64,000 bases of DNA from Ignavibacteria bacterium. GTDB lineage: Bacteria > Bacteroidota > Ignavibacteria > OLB7. The DNA lies in the NCBI GenBank assembly GCA_020635205.1, contig JACKAE010000003.1, positions 186,001 through 250,000 on the forward strand, read 5' to 3'. Made by a program: the position numbers and the translations under genes. Numbering within the stretch: the first letter of the stretch is position 1; the number at the start of each line of letters is the position of its first letter. Below the pieces are notes generated by a model. That model saw only the letters and a program-made list of their open reading frames with translations, searched no databases and was not told the DNA's origin. Of the stretch, positions 8,653 through 17,631 are shown one piece after another.

Positions 8653-9314
8653 GAATTCTCCTGCACCTCGAAACTCTTTAGATGGTGTTGCAGCCTCTCG
8701 GCAAGGTCAGGCCGTTCCTCGATAACGTCGCCGATGCTCAGCAACGAGTAGACTTGCACACCACTCTTCTCTTTGAAACGGTCGACAGCGGTGATACCGG
8801 TTTCATCTGCTGGTTCCTGTCTGTCGAATGCAATCACTAAGGCCAACGGTTCTACTTCGGCTTCGCGCAACTTTGCCAGAGCTTCCATTTTCGTTGCACC
8901 GTCGGTAATCACATCGTCGACGATAATTGCTTTATCTCCCGGTTCAATTCTGCCGAGGAAGCTACTCTTATCGCCATGCATCTTTGCCTCTTTCCGGTCG
9001 CTGATAGCACGGATATCTTCGTTTCCAGTTCCGGCAAAGGCGGTTGCGGTAGCCACAGCAATTGGGATACCCTTGTAGGCCGAGCCGAAGATGATGCTCG
9101 CCTGGTTGAACTCCTCAGTAATGGCAATCATGCTGGCGTAGAGCCGCCCCATCATCGCAAGTTGGCGTCCTGAGCAGAGAAGACCGGTGTTGAAGAAGTA
9201 AGGAGACTTCCTCCCACTCTTCAGCGTAAAGTCACCGAAGCGAAGGACTTCTTCCCCCATGAAAAATTCGAGCGCGGCACGGCGTAGTTCCTTTCGATCA
9301 GTTATCAAAGCCAT
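8649..9314 (-). CDS. pyrE: Orotate phosphoribosyltransferase
   Basis: A 221-residue enzyme of pyrimidine synthesis that joins orotate and PRPP to give orotidine 5'-monophosphate. The PRPP-binding signature is clear: AIIVDDVITDGATKMEAL at about residues 131-148, with the two acidic residues after the hydrophobic strand. The N-terminal part has FTLKSGRKSPYFFNTG, characteristic of PyrE, and the mid-region FGSAYKGIPIAVATA is the conserved substrate-loop region. The catalytic loop Lys/Asp/His area falls at DRKEAKMHGDKSSFLG. Length is normal. It heads a tightly packed minus-strand group in which the lipoprotein gene overlaps its stop. Confidence 0.96.
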   Translation of the reverse strand: MALITDRKELRRAALEFFMGEEVLRFGDFTLKSGRKSPYFFNTGLLCSGRQLAMMGRLYASMIAITEEFNQASIIFGSAYKGIPIAVATATAFAGTGNEDIRAISDRKEAKMHGDKSSFLGRIEPGDKAIIVDDVITDGATKMEALAKLREAEVEPLALVIAFDRQEPADETGITAVDRFKEKSGVQVYSLLSIGDVIEERPDLAERLQHHLKSFEVQENS

Positions 9315-9456
9315 GAGATAGTGTAGTAGTGAGTAGTTGATTGAACGTGTCGTATTTCTAATTGCGGATTTTGGATTGTGGATTTCGGAAGTATGTACTT
9401 CTCATCAACTTTCACCCTGAGATTTCAGGTTCGCAATCCTCAATCCCAAATTATCT

Positions 9457-9553
9457 CCTTCCGAGGTCTTCTGAGAAATCTCCTCATCATAGTTGAGTCA
9501 TGTGATTTGATCTACGCATCCTGCGAGACTCTTCGGAAGACCTCAGAGTGACA
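9457..9553. repeat. Dispersed 110-bp-type repeat, diverged copy
   Basis: The right end (about 9522-9553) reads TGCGAGACTCTTCGGAAG then ACCTCAGAGTGACA, matching the ends of the 110-bp repeats at 21523-21632 and 55560-55669. The left end (9459-9475) is a partial inverted match of the right end, making the whole stretch foldable. The rest of the 9315-9623 gap holds only a degenerate GGATTG-type simple repeat at about 9360-9450 and its inverted counterpart. Confidence 0.5.
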
Positions 9554-9623
9554 GAACAAACGTTTTCTATCTGGTTTTGAAATTGGGAAAGCCGAAGCAG
9601 CTTTTCCTAATTCCATTTCAAGA

Positions 9624-9959
9624 TCATTCCACTTCCAGATCATCTGGAACCTCAATCTCCATCCGAAGCATTGCCGAGGAAAGTGTCTTCCCCTGTGCGT
9701 CGAACTTTAGTGAGACTGTTCCACCCCCACCAAGTGTGTTGTGGAGCAGAAAGTTAAGCGCCCAGAGATTGGGAAGCTCGAAGCGTTCAACTTCACCTTG
9801 GCAAATTCCCTTAAAGTGTTCTTTCACTCGTTCAACGGTTAGCGCTTCTGCTATAACGGGATACCATTCTTTTTTCCGGGCAATCACCCCAACATTTCCG
9901 GCATCACCTTTATCGCCAGATCGTGCGTGGGCAAGTTTGAGAAGTTGAACTTGTTTCAT
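9624..9959 (-). CDS. AtuA-like ferredoxin-fold domain protein
   Basis: A 111-residue protein with the pattern RSGDKGDAGNVGVIAR near its N-terminus and LHNTLGGGGTVSLKFDAQGK near the C-terminus. These are hallmarks of the small domain that follows the main AtuA/DUF1446 domain. AtuA is linked to acyclic terpene use in Pseudomonas, but the biochemical role of the small domain is not settled. Here it stands alone, and no large AtuA gene lies in this window. Length agrees with free-standing family members. The gaps on either side (9315-9623 and 9960-10031) suggest its own transcription unit. Confidence 0.85.
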   Translation of the reverse strand: MKQVQLLKLAHARSGDKGDAGNVGVIARKKEWYPVIAEALTVERVKEHFKGICQGEVERFELPNLWALNFLLHNTLGGGGTVSLKFDAQGKTLSSAMLRMEIEVPDDLEVE

Positions 9960-10031
9960 GTGGCTATTCTTTAATCTGTTTGATGTTTTTATAGAATTAG
10001 ACCTACGTAGAGGGCGAACAATCGCTATCAG

Positions 10032-10775
10032 TTATGCAGAGAGCAATTCCGAGCCACCTTCTCCACCATTCGCTTTTACACTCTGCTCATAGATTACGGA
10101 GTAACGCTCTTCTTGCCGTCTGTATAGAGCTTTAATGAACTTTAGTGCGAACCATACTGCAATAACGGCTAATAAATTAACAACCATATCAACTACAAGC
10201 TTTTCGCGATAGACTGCGAAGCTCTCTGGATCGGCATAGACTCTGTCTGCCATTCGTTCTACAATAATGAAAATCAACCAGAATGTCCACCACGTTTTCA
10301 CCGGCTTCGCCTCGTCATCCTTTAACCAAAGGGTTGAATTTCCCGGCTCGTAGGTTGCTGGGTTGCTTGCGATCCAAATTTCCTTTGCAACTCGGTAGGG
10401 GGTCACAAGATTGGCAAACGGAACAAACCACCAACCAACTGTTGCTCCATGGCTATACCCTACCCCCTCGACTTCTAATACGTCAACGTTTTTCCTTGCA
10501 CGATAAAACCACGTAAGGAACGTAATAGCGGCAATCGAGAACATTCCCGCCAAGACTATCTGGCCGATAATGTTGAGATTATCAGCAGCATCAAGAGCAC
10601 TATCCCAACCGTAACCATCCTCAGCAACTGACCCAAGTTTAGAATAAAGGTCGAATTGGATAGGAATTAGAAGAACGCTCAGAACAGCAAAGGCAACCAA
10701 AGCCCCAGTGAGAATGCGGGTCAACTTTGCAAACGAGAATGAGTTTTTTAGAGCGATGTGATTTTCAAGCGGCAT
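10032..10775 (-). CDS. DUF4328 membrane protein
   Basis: A 247-residue membrane protein with about six hydrophobic segments. The signature stretch FLTWFYRARKNVDVL followed by GWWFVPFANLVTPYRVAKEI and W-IASNP (residues about 85-140) is that of DUF4328, a family found in actinobacteria and other phyla and often linked to unknown envelope processes. The C-terminal tail is charged and cytoplasmic-looking (RRQEERYSVIYEQSVKANG). Its start lies within the last bases of the next gene upstream (10765-11382), an 11-bp overlap, so the two are probably cotranslated. The function is unknown. Confidence 0.75.
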   Translation of the reverse strand: MPLENHIALKNSFSFAKLTRILTGALVAFAVLSVLLIPIQFDLYSKLGSVAEDGYGWDSALDAADNLNIIGQIVLAGMFSIAAITFLTWFYRARKNVDVLEVEGVGYSHGATVGWWFVPFANLVTPYRVAKEIWIASNPATYEPGNSTLWLKDDEAKPVKTWWTFWLIFIIVERMADRVYADPESFAVYREKLVVDMVVNLLAVIAVWFALKFIKALYRRQEERYSVIYEQSVKANGGEGGSELLSA

Positions 10776-11382
10776 AGATGCTTTCCAAAGATTCAGTGAG
10801 TGAGCGATCGAGACTCTGAATCACTTCCATAAGTTCTTGAACAATCGTATTCGATTCCTGAATCACTGTCTGGTAAGGCTCGGCTTTCCTCAGATTTAGA
10901 AACTCTACACCATATCGTAGCCAGAAAGGACGGATGGTATAGAGTGGCGAACAATCGCTCGGAGTCTGATTGACAATGAGTTGTGCCAGATAGGAAAAAC
11001 GGTAGTCTGGCCAACGCGCACCGAACAGAGCAGCCTCCGAGGTTTGAAGTTCGGCGAGCAATTCAGGAGTCATATACTTGCTATAGAGATCAGGAAGCTC
11101 TCCACGCTCTTCGAGCATTGCTTGAAGCCGGGCGCAGTTTTCCCTCAACTTCTCGACGCTATCGTCATGTTTCTGAATCTGTTCGAGCACTACTTCAGGT
11201 AGATGATTCACCAACTCCTCCCATTCACCCCAACGTGACGTAGGAATAGCTTCGGCCAACGGCTCTACAATCTCCATCCGATTGTACTCGAACCACCAAG
11301 TGAAGTAGGGAATCTGCAGGAAGTGCTCTTCCGTTCGAACCTTTGTCAGCAAGAAGTCAGCAATGTGATTACGCTTCGGCAT
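10765..11382 (-). CDS. Hypothetical cytoplasmic protein
   Basis: I do not recognise this protein. The frame is open from 11424, but I prefer the ATG at 11382 (MPKRNHIADF), which overlaps the end of prfB by 14 bp; the extra upstream residues are Cys/Ser-rich and unlikely. It is about 205 residues, mostly helical, acidic and Trp/Tyr-rich (IPYFTWWFEYNRMEIVEPL), with no signal peptide or membrane segment. A central part (residues about 55-80) has heptad-like leucines (LEQIQKHDDSVEKLRENCARL). The C-terminal 30 residues again look amphipathic helical. Position between prfB and the DUF4328 gene, with overlaps on both sides, suggests one operon. Confidence 0.65.
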   Translation of the reverse strand: MPKRNHIADFLLTKVRTEEHFLQIPYFTWWFEYNRMEIVEPLAEAIPTSRWGEWEELVNHLPEVVLEQIQKHDDSVEKLRENCARLQAMLEERGELPDLYSKYMTPELLAELQTSEAALFGARWPDYRFSYLAQLIVNQTPSDCSPLYTIRPFWLRYGVEFLNLRKAEPYQTVIQESNTIVQELMEVIQSLDRSLTESLESIYAA

Positions 11383-12491
11383 ATTGCAACAAGAATGCGC
11401 GGATAAATTGGTCGATCTCTCCATCCATCACCGCTTGCACATCACCAGTCTCAGTGCTGGTGCGCAAATCTTTCACGAGGGTATACGGCTGGAAAACGTA
11501 GTTCCGAACCTGACTTCCCCACTCGATACGCTTCTTCGTCCCCTCAATTGCGGCCTTTCTCTCCTCTTCCTCGCGTCGGATAATCTCGTAGACCTCTGAG
11601 CGAAGCATCCGCATTGCACGCTCACGATTCTGCAACTGTGAGCGTTCTTCCTGACAACTGACAACAATCTGGTGACGATCCCCTCGCGGACTGATAAAGG
11701 TGTAACGCAATCGGACTGCGGTCTCCACTTTATTCACGTTCTGCCCCCCCTTCCCACCAGAGCGAAAGGTCTCCAATTCCACATCCGACGGGCTAATTTC
11801 TATCTCAACATCATCATCTACCGAAGGATAGACAAAGACTGAAGCAAAGGAGGTATGGCGGCGGGCATTCGAATCGAATGGTGAAATGCGAACCAGACGG
11901 TGTACCCCATTTTCGCTCTTCAGATTGCCAAAGGCGTAAGCACCTCGAATCTCCACAGTCACAGATTTCATTCCGGCAACTTCCCCCTCCTGTTCGTCGA
12001 GCAGAGCAACAGCAAAACCGTTCCGTTCTGCCCAGCGCATATACATCCGAAAGAGCATCTGGGTCCAATCCTGCGCCTCAGTCCCACCTGCTCCAGCCTG
12101 AACCTTCAAGATGGCATCTCGCACATCGTCAGGATCGGAGAGCATCCTCCGAAACTCCATTTTCTCAATCATTTCTCCGAAGAGCTGTAGTTCCTTCTCA
12201 ATTTCCCCCTCCATCGACTCTTCTTCCCCCTCTTCGGCAAGCTCAATTAAGACCTCGGTATCCTCCCCTTTTACTCGGGCTTCGTTCCACCCATCTACCC
12301 AATCCTTTCGAGCATTAATCTCTCCCATCACCTTCCGCGCAGCTTCGTTGTCGTTCCAGAAATCTGGAGCCTGCGTCTGCTCCTCAAGTTCGGCTATCTC
12401 TCTTTCCCGTGTATCGAGGTCAAAGATACCTCCTCAGCTCTCCGAGCTTGAGGTTCAGTTCTTTCAGACGCTCTTTTTGTGCTTCAAACAT
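11369..12491 (-). CDS. prfB: Peptide chain release factor 2, programmed +1 frameshift
   Basis: RF2 recognises UGA and UAA stops and triggers peptide release. The gene is in two frames. A 23-codon first part (12491-12423, MFEAQKERLKELNLKLGE...) ends at an in-frame TGA (12422-12420). The ribosome then shifts +1 to read GAC (12421-12419) and continues for about 350 residues, giving about 373 in all. The release motif is RSGGKGGQNVNKVETAVR, with the GGQ that enters the peptidyl-transferase centre. The stop-codon recognition tripeptide SPF is in RISPFDSNARRHTS. The in-frame TGA lets RF2 limit its own synthesis, as in E. coli. Downstream genes overlap its 3' end. Confidence 0.97.
12419..12435 (-). 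promoter_or_regulatory. prfB: RF2 recoding site
   Basis: On the minus strand the sequence is AGGAGG TAT CTT TGA C. An internal Shine-Dalgarno element sits three nucleotides before the slippery CTT and the UGA stop is followed by C, the weakest context. This is the same layout as the E. coli site (AGGGGG TAT CTT TGA C). Confidence 0.97.
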
Positions 12492-12725
12492 ATCTGTTTT
12501 CGTTCGTAGAGTTTTGAGTTTATAGAGTGTGTAGAGTGGGGAATGAGGAAAATGTGATAGCAGATAACAGGGAGGTTGAAGGATTCCCTCTGCATGGTTG
12601 CTGACCACGATCTCTCTGTTATTCCCGCAAACAACATTAGAGCGAAGATACGAAGATCGAAATGAATCGGATTGCACTGGGAGGTTCAGATAATTGCAGC
12701 TTTGGATGCTTTGGTAGAGATATCT

Positions 12726-14414
12726 TTACGGCATGTAGACACCTGGTGGATCAAAATCAAGTGTTCCGAAAATATCGAACGCCTCGTGGGCACTGAAGCT
12801 AATCTCTCCCAGTGCTCCCCTATCGAAATTCCACCCAAAGTCAACGCGGATGAAACCGGAGTTGAGGCTCTTGCTGTTCCCGATTCGGAGGCCAATCCCG
12901 GCCCCGTTGTGGAAGGGAAGATCAGAAAATAACTCAGCCTGATTCCACGACCTAACCACGTCCCAGAATCCAGCAATTCCCAGCTCCCACAACTCAAGGT
13001 CTATGAGAGGGAAAAGTCGATAGTCAACATTGAATCCGAGACGGTTATCCCCCAACACTTCCAGTTCACCATAGCCACGCAACCCAATATCACCTTGTGA
13101 AGCAGGGAGCAGAACGTAGCGTGGCCAACGCCAGATTGTGGAGAGCTGCCCCTTCACGGCCAAAACGCCGGGACCAAGTTTCAACCCACCTGAGGCAGTA
13201 GCCCTGAACATCGTGAATGCCGTCTCTTTCTCTTGAAATCCCGTTCCAGCCTCTGCCATGACAAACGAGTAGAAATCACCACTCAACATCGACTTGCGAA
13301 CATCTGCTCCGATATATACTAGGTCATCCAATCCCCCGCTGTGAGGAAAAATTTTCCCAATGGAGACTCGCCCCTGCGCACCAATCGGGACGAGGCGCGG
13401 ACCGGAAAACTCGTAGCCTTCAAGGTGCGCGTAGTCGCGCCGAAGCGAGCCGATGCCGCCGAAGAGACCGAAGCTGTTCTCAAATGCACGAGGGTGAGGA
13501 TTGCCCGACTCGAGATCGTAGCGGTTATAGTCCACCCGCAACGATGCGTGGAACAGATCATCTTCCCTATTTGAATTGCCATACCAAGCCTCGGCATCAT
13601 AGCGAAGCGAATAGTTGGTATCGGTAAAGTATTGGGGATCAGGATTGGGATCGCTGTTTCTGAAAAAGAAGAGATCCTTTCCATCGGCAAACTGAAATCC
13701 TCCCCCCCAAGAGTGAGCCATTCGATCGGTATAGAAGGGACGTTGCAGATCAACCTCAACTCTTGTCAGTGGCTGTGAAAAGAGAACGAAGCTCTCCAAC
13801 CGGTGAGACGTCCCCAAAAAATCTGGATCGCGGTAGGTCACAATTCCACGCCATGTCGAATCGGATGGAGATAGAAGGTCACCACCAATCCCCAACTTCT
13901 TTGCATACCCAAACAGATTTTCTTCAATCAGAAGCCAAGCAGTTCTATCCTCACCCAGTTCATGATATGGTTTCACGACAAGGGACCAGCTATCATCCAC
14001 CTTTGCCTGAAGTATTCTGTGAATAGAGCGGGACGTGGCCGTATCCCCGAAGTCGACGTTAAAGTTGACATGAGAAAAGACTCCAAGTTCGCGAAGGTAG
14101 CGTTCGAACTCATCTACGTTGTGGGGTGAAACTGTATCGCCGGGAGTGAAGAATAGATGTGAACCACGACGGATAACCGATTCCTTTGTCATGAAGTGAG
14201 GCAAGTTGGTCAACTTCTCATAAAGTTCATACGGTGCTGCGGTATCGGCAACGTTAACCTGCTGAAGGTAGAGCGAATCGAGAATGAACAATTCTTTCCC
14301 AAGACTTTGTGCCTGAAGTTTGCCCAGGTTAACAAGAGAAAGGATAACCCCAAGAAAGAAGAGAGCAAGTCTACAGGAAGAACGGTTAAGAAGTTGAGAT
14401 TGCCTGATTCGCAT
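12726..14414 (-). CDS. BamA/TamA-like outer membrane protein
   Basis: About 562 residues. A signal peptide (LALFFLGVILSLVNLGKLQAQ) is followed by a POTRA-like stretch (RGSHLFFTPGDTVSPHNVDE, then FERYLRELGVFSHVNFNVDF). The remainder is a long beta-barrel rich in aromatic-girdle strands, with HRLESFVLFSQPLTRVEVDL and a C-terminal surface-antigen-like part (GFIRVDFGWNFDRGALGEISFSAHEAF). This resembles the Omp85 superfamily with a single short POTRA, so it may help insert or secrete outer membrane proteins or lipids. The frame is open from a GTG at 14432; I chose the ATG at 14414. A terminator stem ends immediately upstream (14433-14470), so its expression depends on read-through or a promoter overlapping that stem. 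Confidence 0.78.
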   Translation of the reverse strand: MRIRQSQLLNRSSCRLALFFLGVILSLVNLGKLQAQSLGKELFILDSLYLQQVNVADTAAPYELYEKLTNLPHFMTKESVIRRGSHLFFTPGDTVSPHNVDEFERYLRELGVFSHVNFNVDFGDTATSRSIHRILQAKVDDSWSLVVKPYHELGEDRTAWLLIEENLFGYAKKLGIGGDLLSPSDSTWRGIVTYRDPDFLGTSHRLESFVLFSQPLTRVEVDLQRPFYTDRMAHSWGGGFQFADGKDLFFFRNSDPNPDPQYFTDTNYSLRYDAEAWYGNSNREDDLFHASLRVDYNRYDLESGNPHPRAFENSFGLFGGIGSLRRDYAHLEGYEFSGPRLVPIGAQGRVSIGKIFPHSGGLDDLVYIGADVRKSMLSGDFYSFVMAEAGTGFQEKETAFTMFRATASGGLKLGPGVLAVKGQLSTIWRWPRYVLLPASQGDIGLRGYGELEVLGDNRLGFNVDYRLFPLIDLELWELGIAGFWDVVRSWNQAELFSDLPFHNGAGIGLRIGNSKSLNSGFIRVDFGWNFDRGALGEISFSAHEAFDIFGTLDFDPPGVYMP

Positions 14415-14432
14415 AGTTGATCGATACCCCAC

Positions 14433-14470
14433 AAAAAAAGGAAGTCGGGCGGAAACACTTCCGCCCGACT
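14433..14470 (-). terminator. Intrinsic terminator after nfeD
   Basis: A 12-bp stem (AGTCGGGCGGAA, 14443-14454, with 14459-14470) and a 4-nt loop are followed on the minus strand by CCTTTTTTT. It closes the nfeD-containing operon. Its T-run abuts the start of the BamA/TamA-like gene. Confidence 0.9.
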
Positions 14471-14498
14471 CATAATCTACTCCTTCCAGACCGGAATC

Positions 14499-15878
14499 TC
14501 AATTCTCTTTTGCGTCATTCAGAGGATCGTCTACATGAACGCGCCGAACCACAATCTTTCTCCCCTCGATATAGATAACCTGTATCGGCTCGCCGGCAGT
14601 GATAAACTCACCATCGGAGACAACATCGTACTGCTCGCCATTCACCATTGCCACCCCAGCAGGGCGGAGCGTTGTCACTGCTGAGCCGAATTCACCGAGG
14701 AGAGCATCTTGGAGAGAAGGTCCAGTAAGCCCATCTCCACTCCCTACCGACTCGCCGAAAAGGGCAAAGCGGCGGAACATTGAAGAATTCGGGAGAAATT
14801 TCACCATCATCCAAGCAATCAAACCAAAGCCGACAAAAGAGCCAGCGAGGGTATAGAGTGGAGCAGAGAGATTGTCGATTGCAACTCCATCAATATTTCC
14901 AATCAGGGCAAGGAAGAGTGAAGAGACCATGAGGAGAATACCTGAAATTCCGGCTATACCGAAGCCGGGAATCACAAATATCTCAACAAAGAGAAGAATC
15001 ACGCCGAGGACGAACAACGCAATTTCAATCACATCGGCCAAATCGACCAGATACTGCGCACTGAAGAAGAGGACAAGTGAGGAGATACCAATGATAGAAA
15101 TTGTCCCGAGATGTCCTGTCTTGATCGCGTAGAACAACCCTCCCATTCCGAGCATAATCAGAATTGAGCTGATGAAAGGAGAAGTAAGGTGGCGAACGAG
15201 AAACTCCGCCCAGTTCATACCATCATTTTTGATGACAACATCCCGATACCCAAATGCAGCGAGTGCATCTTCAACCGAACCGACAATTGTATCGCAATAG
15301 CCTAAGGCATGTGCCTCCTCAGAAGTCAAGGTGAGGAGCTTGCCACTTTTCTTGATCGTGGTGTCACTCAGGGTGATCTCTTCGTCTACCATCGCCTCTG
15401 CTATCATCGGGTCACGGCCATTTTTTTCAGCCGTTGACCGCATTTCCCCTCGCATGTAGCTCACTACTTTCTCTGAGGCCTTCTCTCCCGATCCATAAAC
15501 TGGGGTTGCCGCCCCAATACTCCCTCCCGGAGCCATAGCGATCTTCTCAGCCGAGAGCGTAATCAGCGCACCTGCAGAAATAGCCCGCCGATCGACGAAG
15601 GCAATTGTGGGAGATGTCGAGGCGAGAATAGCATCCTTAATCTCCGTTGCCACGTCTACACGACCACCAAATGTGTTTACGTGCAGAAGCACAACAGCCG
15701 AGGGATCCTCGTTTGCTTCCTGGATAACCCGTTCAACGTAAGGCCCAAGCCCCAAATCTACTTCACCAGAAATCTCGATAACGTAGACTGACGTTTGCGC
15801 CTGAAGTGGGCGAAAGCTGGCCAGCACCCAAAAGGCTGCGACAGCAATCATTCCTATGATTCTTACTTGTTTCACCAT
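14499..15878 (-). CDS. NfeD family membrane serine protease
   Basis: A 459-residue protein with a signal peptide (IAVAAFWVLASFRPLQAQ), a ClpP/SppA-like domain (residues about 30-230), four to five membrane segments (about 235-375) and a C-terminal OB-fold NfeD domain (about 385-450, ending GRKIVVRRVHVDD). The protease domain has the nucleophile region VDRRAISAGALITLSAEKIA and GGSIGAATPV, matching the Ser-Lys dyad class (1510-N/STOPP type) known to cut stomatin. Archaeal homologues cleave hydrophobic stomatin tails, so a role in membrane quality control is likely. No stomatin gene is adjacent; the neighbours are a membrane glycosyltransferase upstream and the terminator downstream. Confidence 0.92.
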   Translation of the reverse strand: MVKQVRIIGMIAVAAFWVLASFRPLQAQTSVYVIEISGEVDLGLGPYVERVIQEANEDPSAVVLLHVNTFGGRVDVATEIKDAILASTSPTIAFVDRRAISAGALITLSAEKIAMAPGGSIGAATPVYGSGEKASEKVVSYMRGEMRSTAEKNGRDPMIAEAMVDEEITLSDTTIKKSGKLLTLTSEEAHALGYCDTIVGSVEDALAAFGYRDVVIKNDGMNWAEFLVRHLTSPFISSILIMLGMGGLFYAIKTGHLGTISIIGISSLVLFFSAQYLVDLADVIEIALFVLGVILLFVEIFVIPGFGIAGISGILLMVSSLFLALIGNIDGVAIDNLSAPLYTLAGSFVGFGLIAWMMVKFLPNSSMFRRFALFGESVGSGDGLTGPSLQDALLGEFGSAVTTLRPAGVAMVNGEQYDVVSDGEFITAGEPIQVIYIEGRKIVVRRVHVDDPLNDAKEN

Positions 15879-15944
15879 ATCTGCTCCCTGTTGAACAACA
15901 GAAGATAGTTGGGTGTAGACTTCGGACAGGCAATCGCCTACGAG

Positions 15945-17606
15945 CTATTGGCCAGACTGTTGCGTCTGGACGCTCGCATCACCACCTTCAACTTTTTCCC
16001 AGACTTCCATAAAGTTCCTCAGCGTATCTGTACGCCGATATGATGCGCGAAGTGCTGAATCGCGGAAAATACGATCTGTATAGAATTGCCAATCAACAAT
16101 GAAGTCGAATTTCATTGAGTCGACATACTCCGGGAGCCTTCCCTCCTCCAAAGCGTGAAACGCCTCTGGGTTTACTTTGCCGTCGAGGTTCACAACGTTC
16201 TGTGGGTAGAGAAAGCCGACAGTGCCAGATTGAAAGATACCAACTCGATCATCAGGAGCTACATTCTCCTCCATCCAGTTCACCGTGTCTACCATCATGT
16301 TCTCGTAGGTGTTTGTGTAGTTTCTGAAGAAGAAAACAATACTCAAGGTAAAGAGAATAAAGGGGACGAGTGGGATCAGTTGTACTCCCCTCTCCGATCC
16401 AGTTGAACAACTCCAGAGCGAGGTTCCCAACGCAACCAGAAGGAGAAGAATGGAAACCGTGACCAACACAAGATAGCGCGCTTGGAAGTGTGGAGCACCG
16501 AAGATGAATGTATAGAAGAGAAGGAGGCCAAGCAGAGTTACCAGTAGCGGTGCGAAGGAACGGAGGTTCCAATCGTTTTGGAATCCTTGAATTCTTCCGA
16601 GCAAAAGTTTGCGCAGATCGGAAGTAAAGGCAAGGAAAATTCCCACAACCAACAAGAGCAGAAGACCGAACCAAGCAATGTTTCCTATCCGCCACGCTGC
16701 CGGAGTAGCAATGCCTGCTATTAATCCTTCGAGAAAAACGTTGAAGGTCTCGACAATCTGCACTGTGAGATCAGTACTCAACCCCTGCTGCGATTGTCCG
16801 CTAATTGGCACAAAACTTCCGAACGTCTGCAAATTATAGAACCACCACGGAGCACTCACAAGTACTGCACCTACTCCCATTGCGCCGATCTGCCCTACCA
16901 TCCGAACGAACTCTCCCCAACGTGCCCTCCCCTTCTTTGTGCTGTGTCGACGATGTTCAGTCAGTACTTTCCAGATAACGAGAGCCACCGCAAGAATTCC
17001 AGCATCAACTCGAGCCAGAATTGTTAGTCCGAGCAGGAGACCTACACCGAGATATGGAAGGATCCTTCTATCCTGCAAACCTTCACGCCGGTTAAATTCC
17101 CCCAGCGTCACAAAGATCAACCCAACTGTCAACCCTGTTTCCAGCCCGTTCAGGAACTGAATCGAGAGGGCGTAGTTGATGTAGATGAGAGCAAAGCTGA
17201 GCCAGAAGATCAGTTTTGGGTCGACCTTTCCACGTGAGGTAGCAAGGAAGAACCGGGCGGCAGCCCAAGCAGCAAAGCAGTAGAGTGCTATCTGCAACAG
17301 GAGGGTAAGCCGAAGCGCAAGGTAAAGATCGCCATCACTTACGCCGAAAAGTGGTGTGTAGAGCAGACAGATTAGTGGCTGCACGCCATTGGTCGGGTGA
17401 ATCCCATCCACGCTAAATCCAGCCCCCTCAGAAAACCACCGCGACACACTCATTGCGTAGAACGTGTCTTCAAAGTAGGGTCTGGAGAGGAGCAGTTTGT
17501 CAGCACGGAAAATCAACCCAACTTGCAGCAGTAGAACCAATCCGACGAAAGTCTTCAAGAGGAAGACATATCGTCTGGAAGGGCTTCGATAGTGAAGTGC
17601 TGGCAC
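15945..17606 (-). CDS. GT-C type membrane glycosyltransferase, hypothetical
   Basis: A 553-residue membrane protein with about ten hydrophobic segments. The first loop after TM1 has SRPYFEDTFYAMSVSRWFSEG with an acidic ED pair, the position of the catalytic acidic residue in GT-C glycosyltransferases (ArnT/PMT-like, GT39-related). The family moves sugars from lipid-phosphate donors onto periplasmic acceptors. The C-terminal soluble part (residues about 440-553) includes WMEENVAPDDRVGIFQSGTV and VNLDGKVNPEAFHALEEG, common in such proteins. Acceptor and donor are unknown. Together with a lipoprotein and another GT-C protein upstream it suggests an envelope glycan pathway. The gap to the upstream lipoprotein gene is 25 bp. 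Confidence 0.8.
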   Translation of the reverse strand: MPALHYRSPSRRYVFLLKTFVGLVLLLQVGLIFRADKLLLSRPYFEDTFYAMSVSRWFSEGAGFSVDGIHPTNGVQPLICLLYTPLFGVSDGDLYLALRLTLLLQIALYCFAAWAAARFFLATSRGKVDPKLIFWLSFALIYINYALSIQFLNGLETGLTVGLIFVTLGEFNRREGLQDRRILPYLGVGLLLGLTILARVDAGILAVALVIWKVLTEHRRHSTKKGRARWGEFVRMVGQIGAMGVGAVLVSAPWWFYNLQTFGSFVPISGQSQQGLSTDLTVQIVETFNVFLEGLIAGIATPAAWRIGNIAWFGLLLLLVVGIFLAFTSDLRKLLLGRIQGFQNDWNLRSFAPLLVTLLGLLLFYTFIFGAPHFQARYLVLVTVSILLLLVALGTSLWSCSTGSERGVQLIPLVPFILFTLSIVFFFRNYTNTYENMMVDTVNWMEENVAPDDRVGIFQSGTVGFLYPQNVVNLDGKVNPEAFHALEEGRLPEYVDSMKFDFIVDWQFYTDRIFRDSALRASYRRTDTLRNFMEVWEKVEGGDASVQTQQSGQ

Positions 17607-17631
17607 AGAATCGGTACGATGTTCAGTCAGT

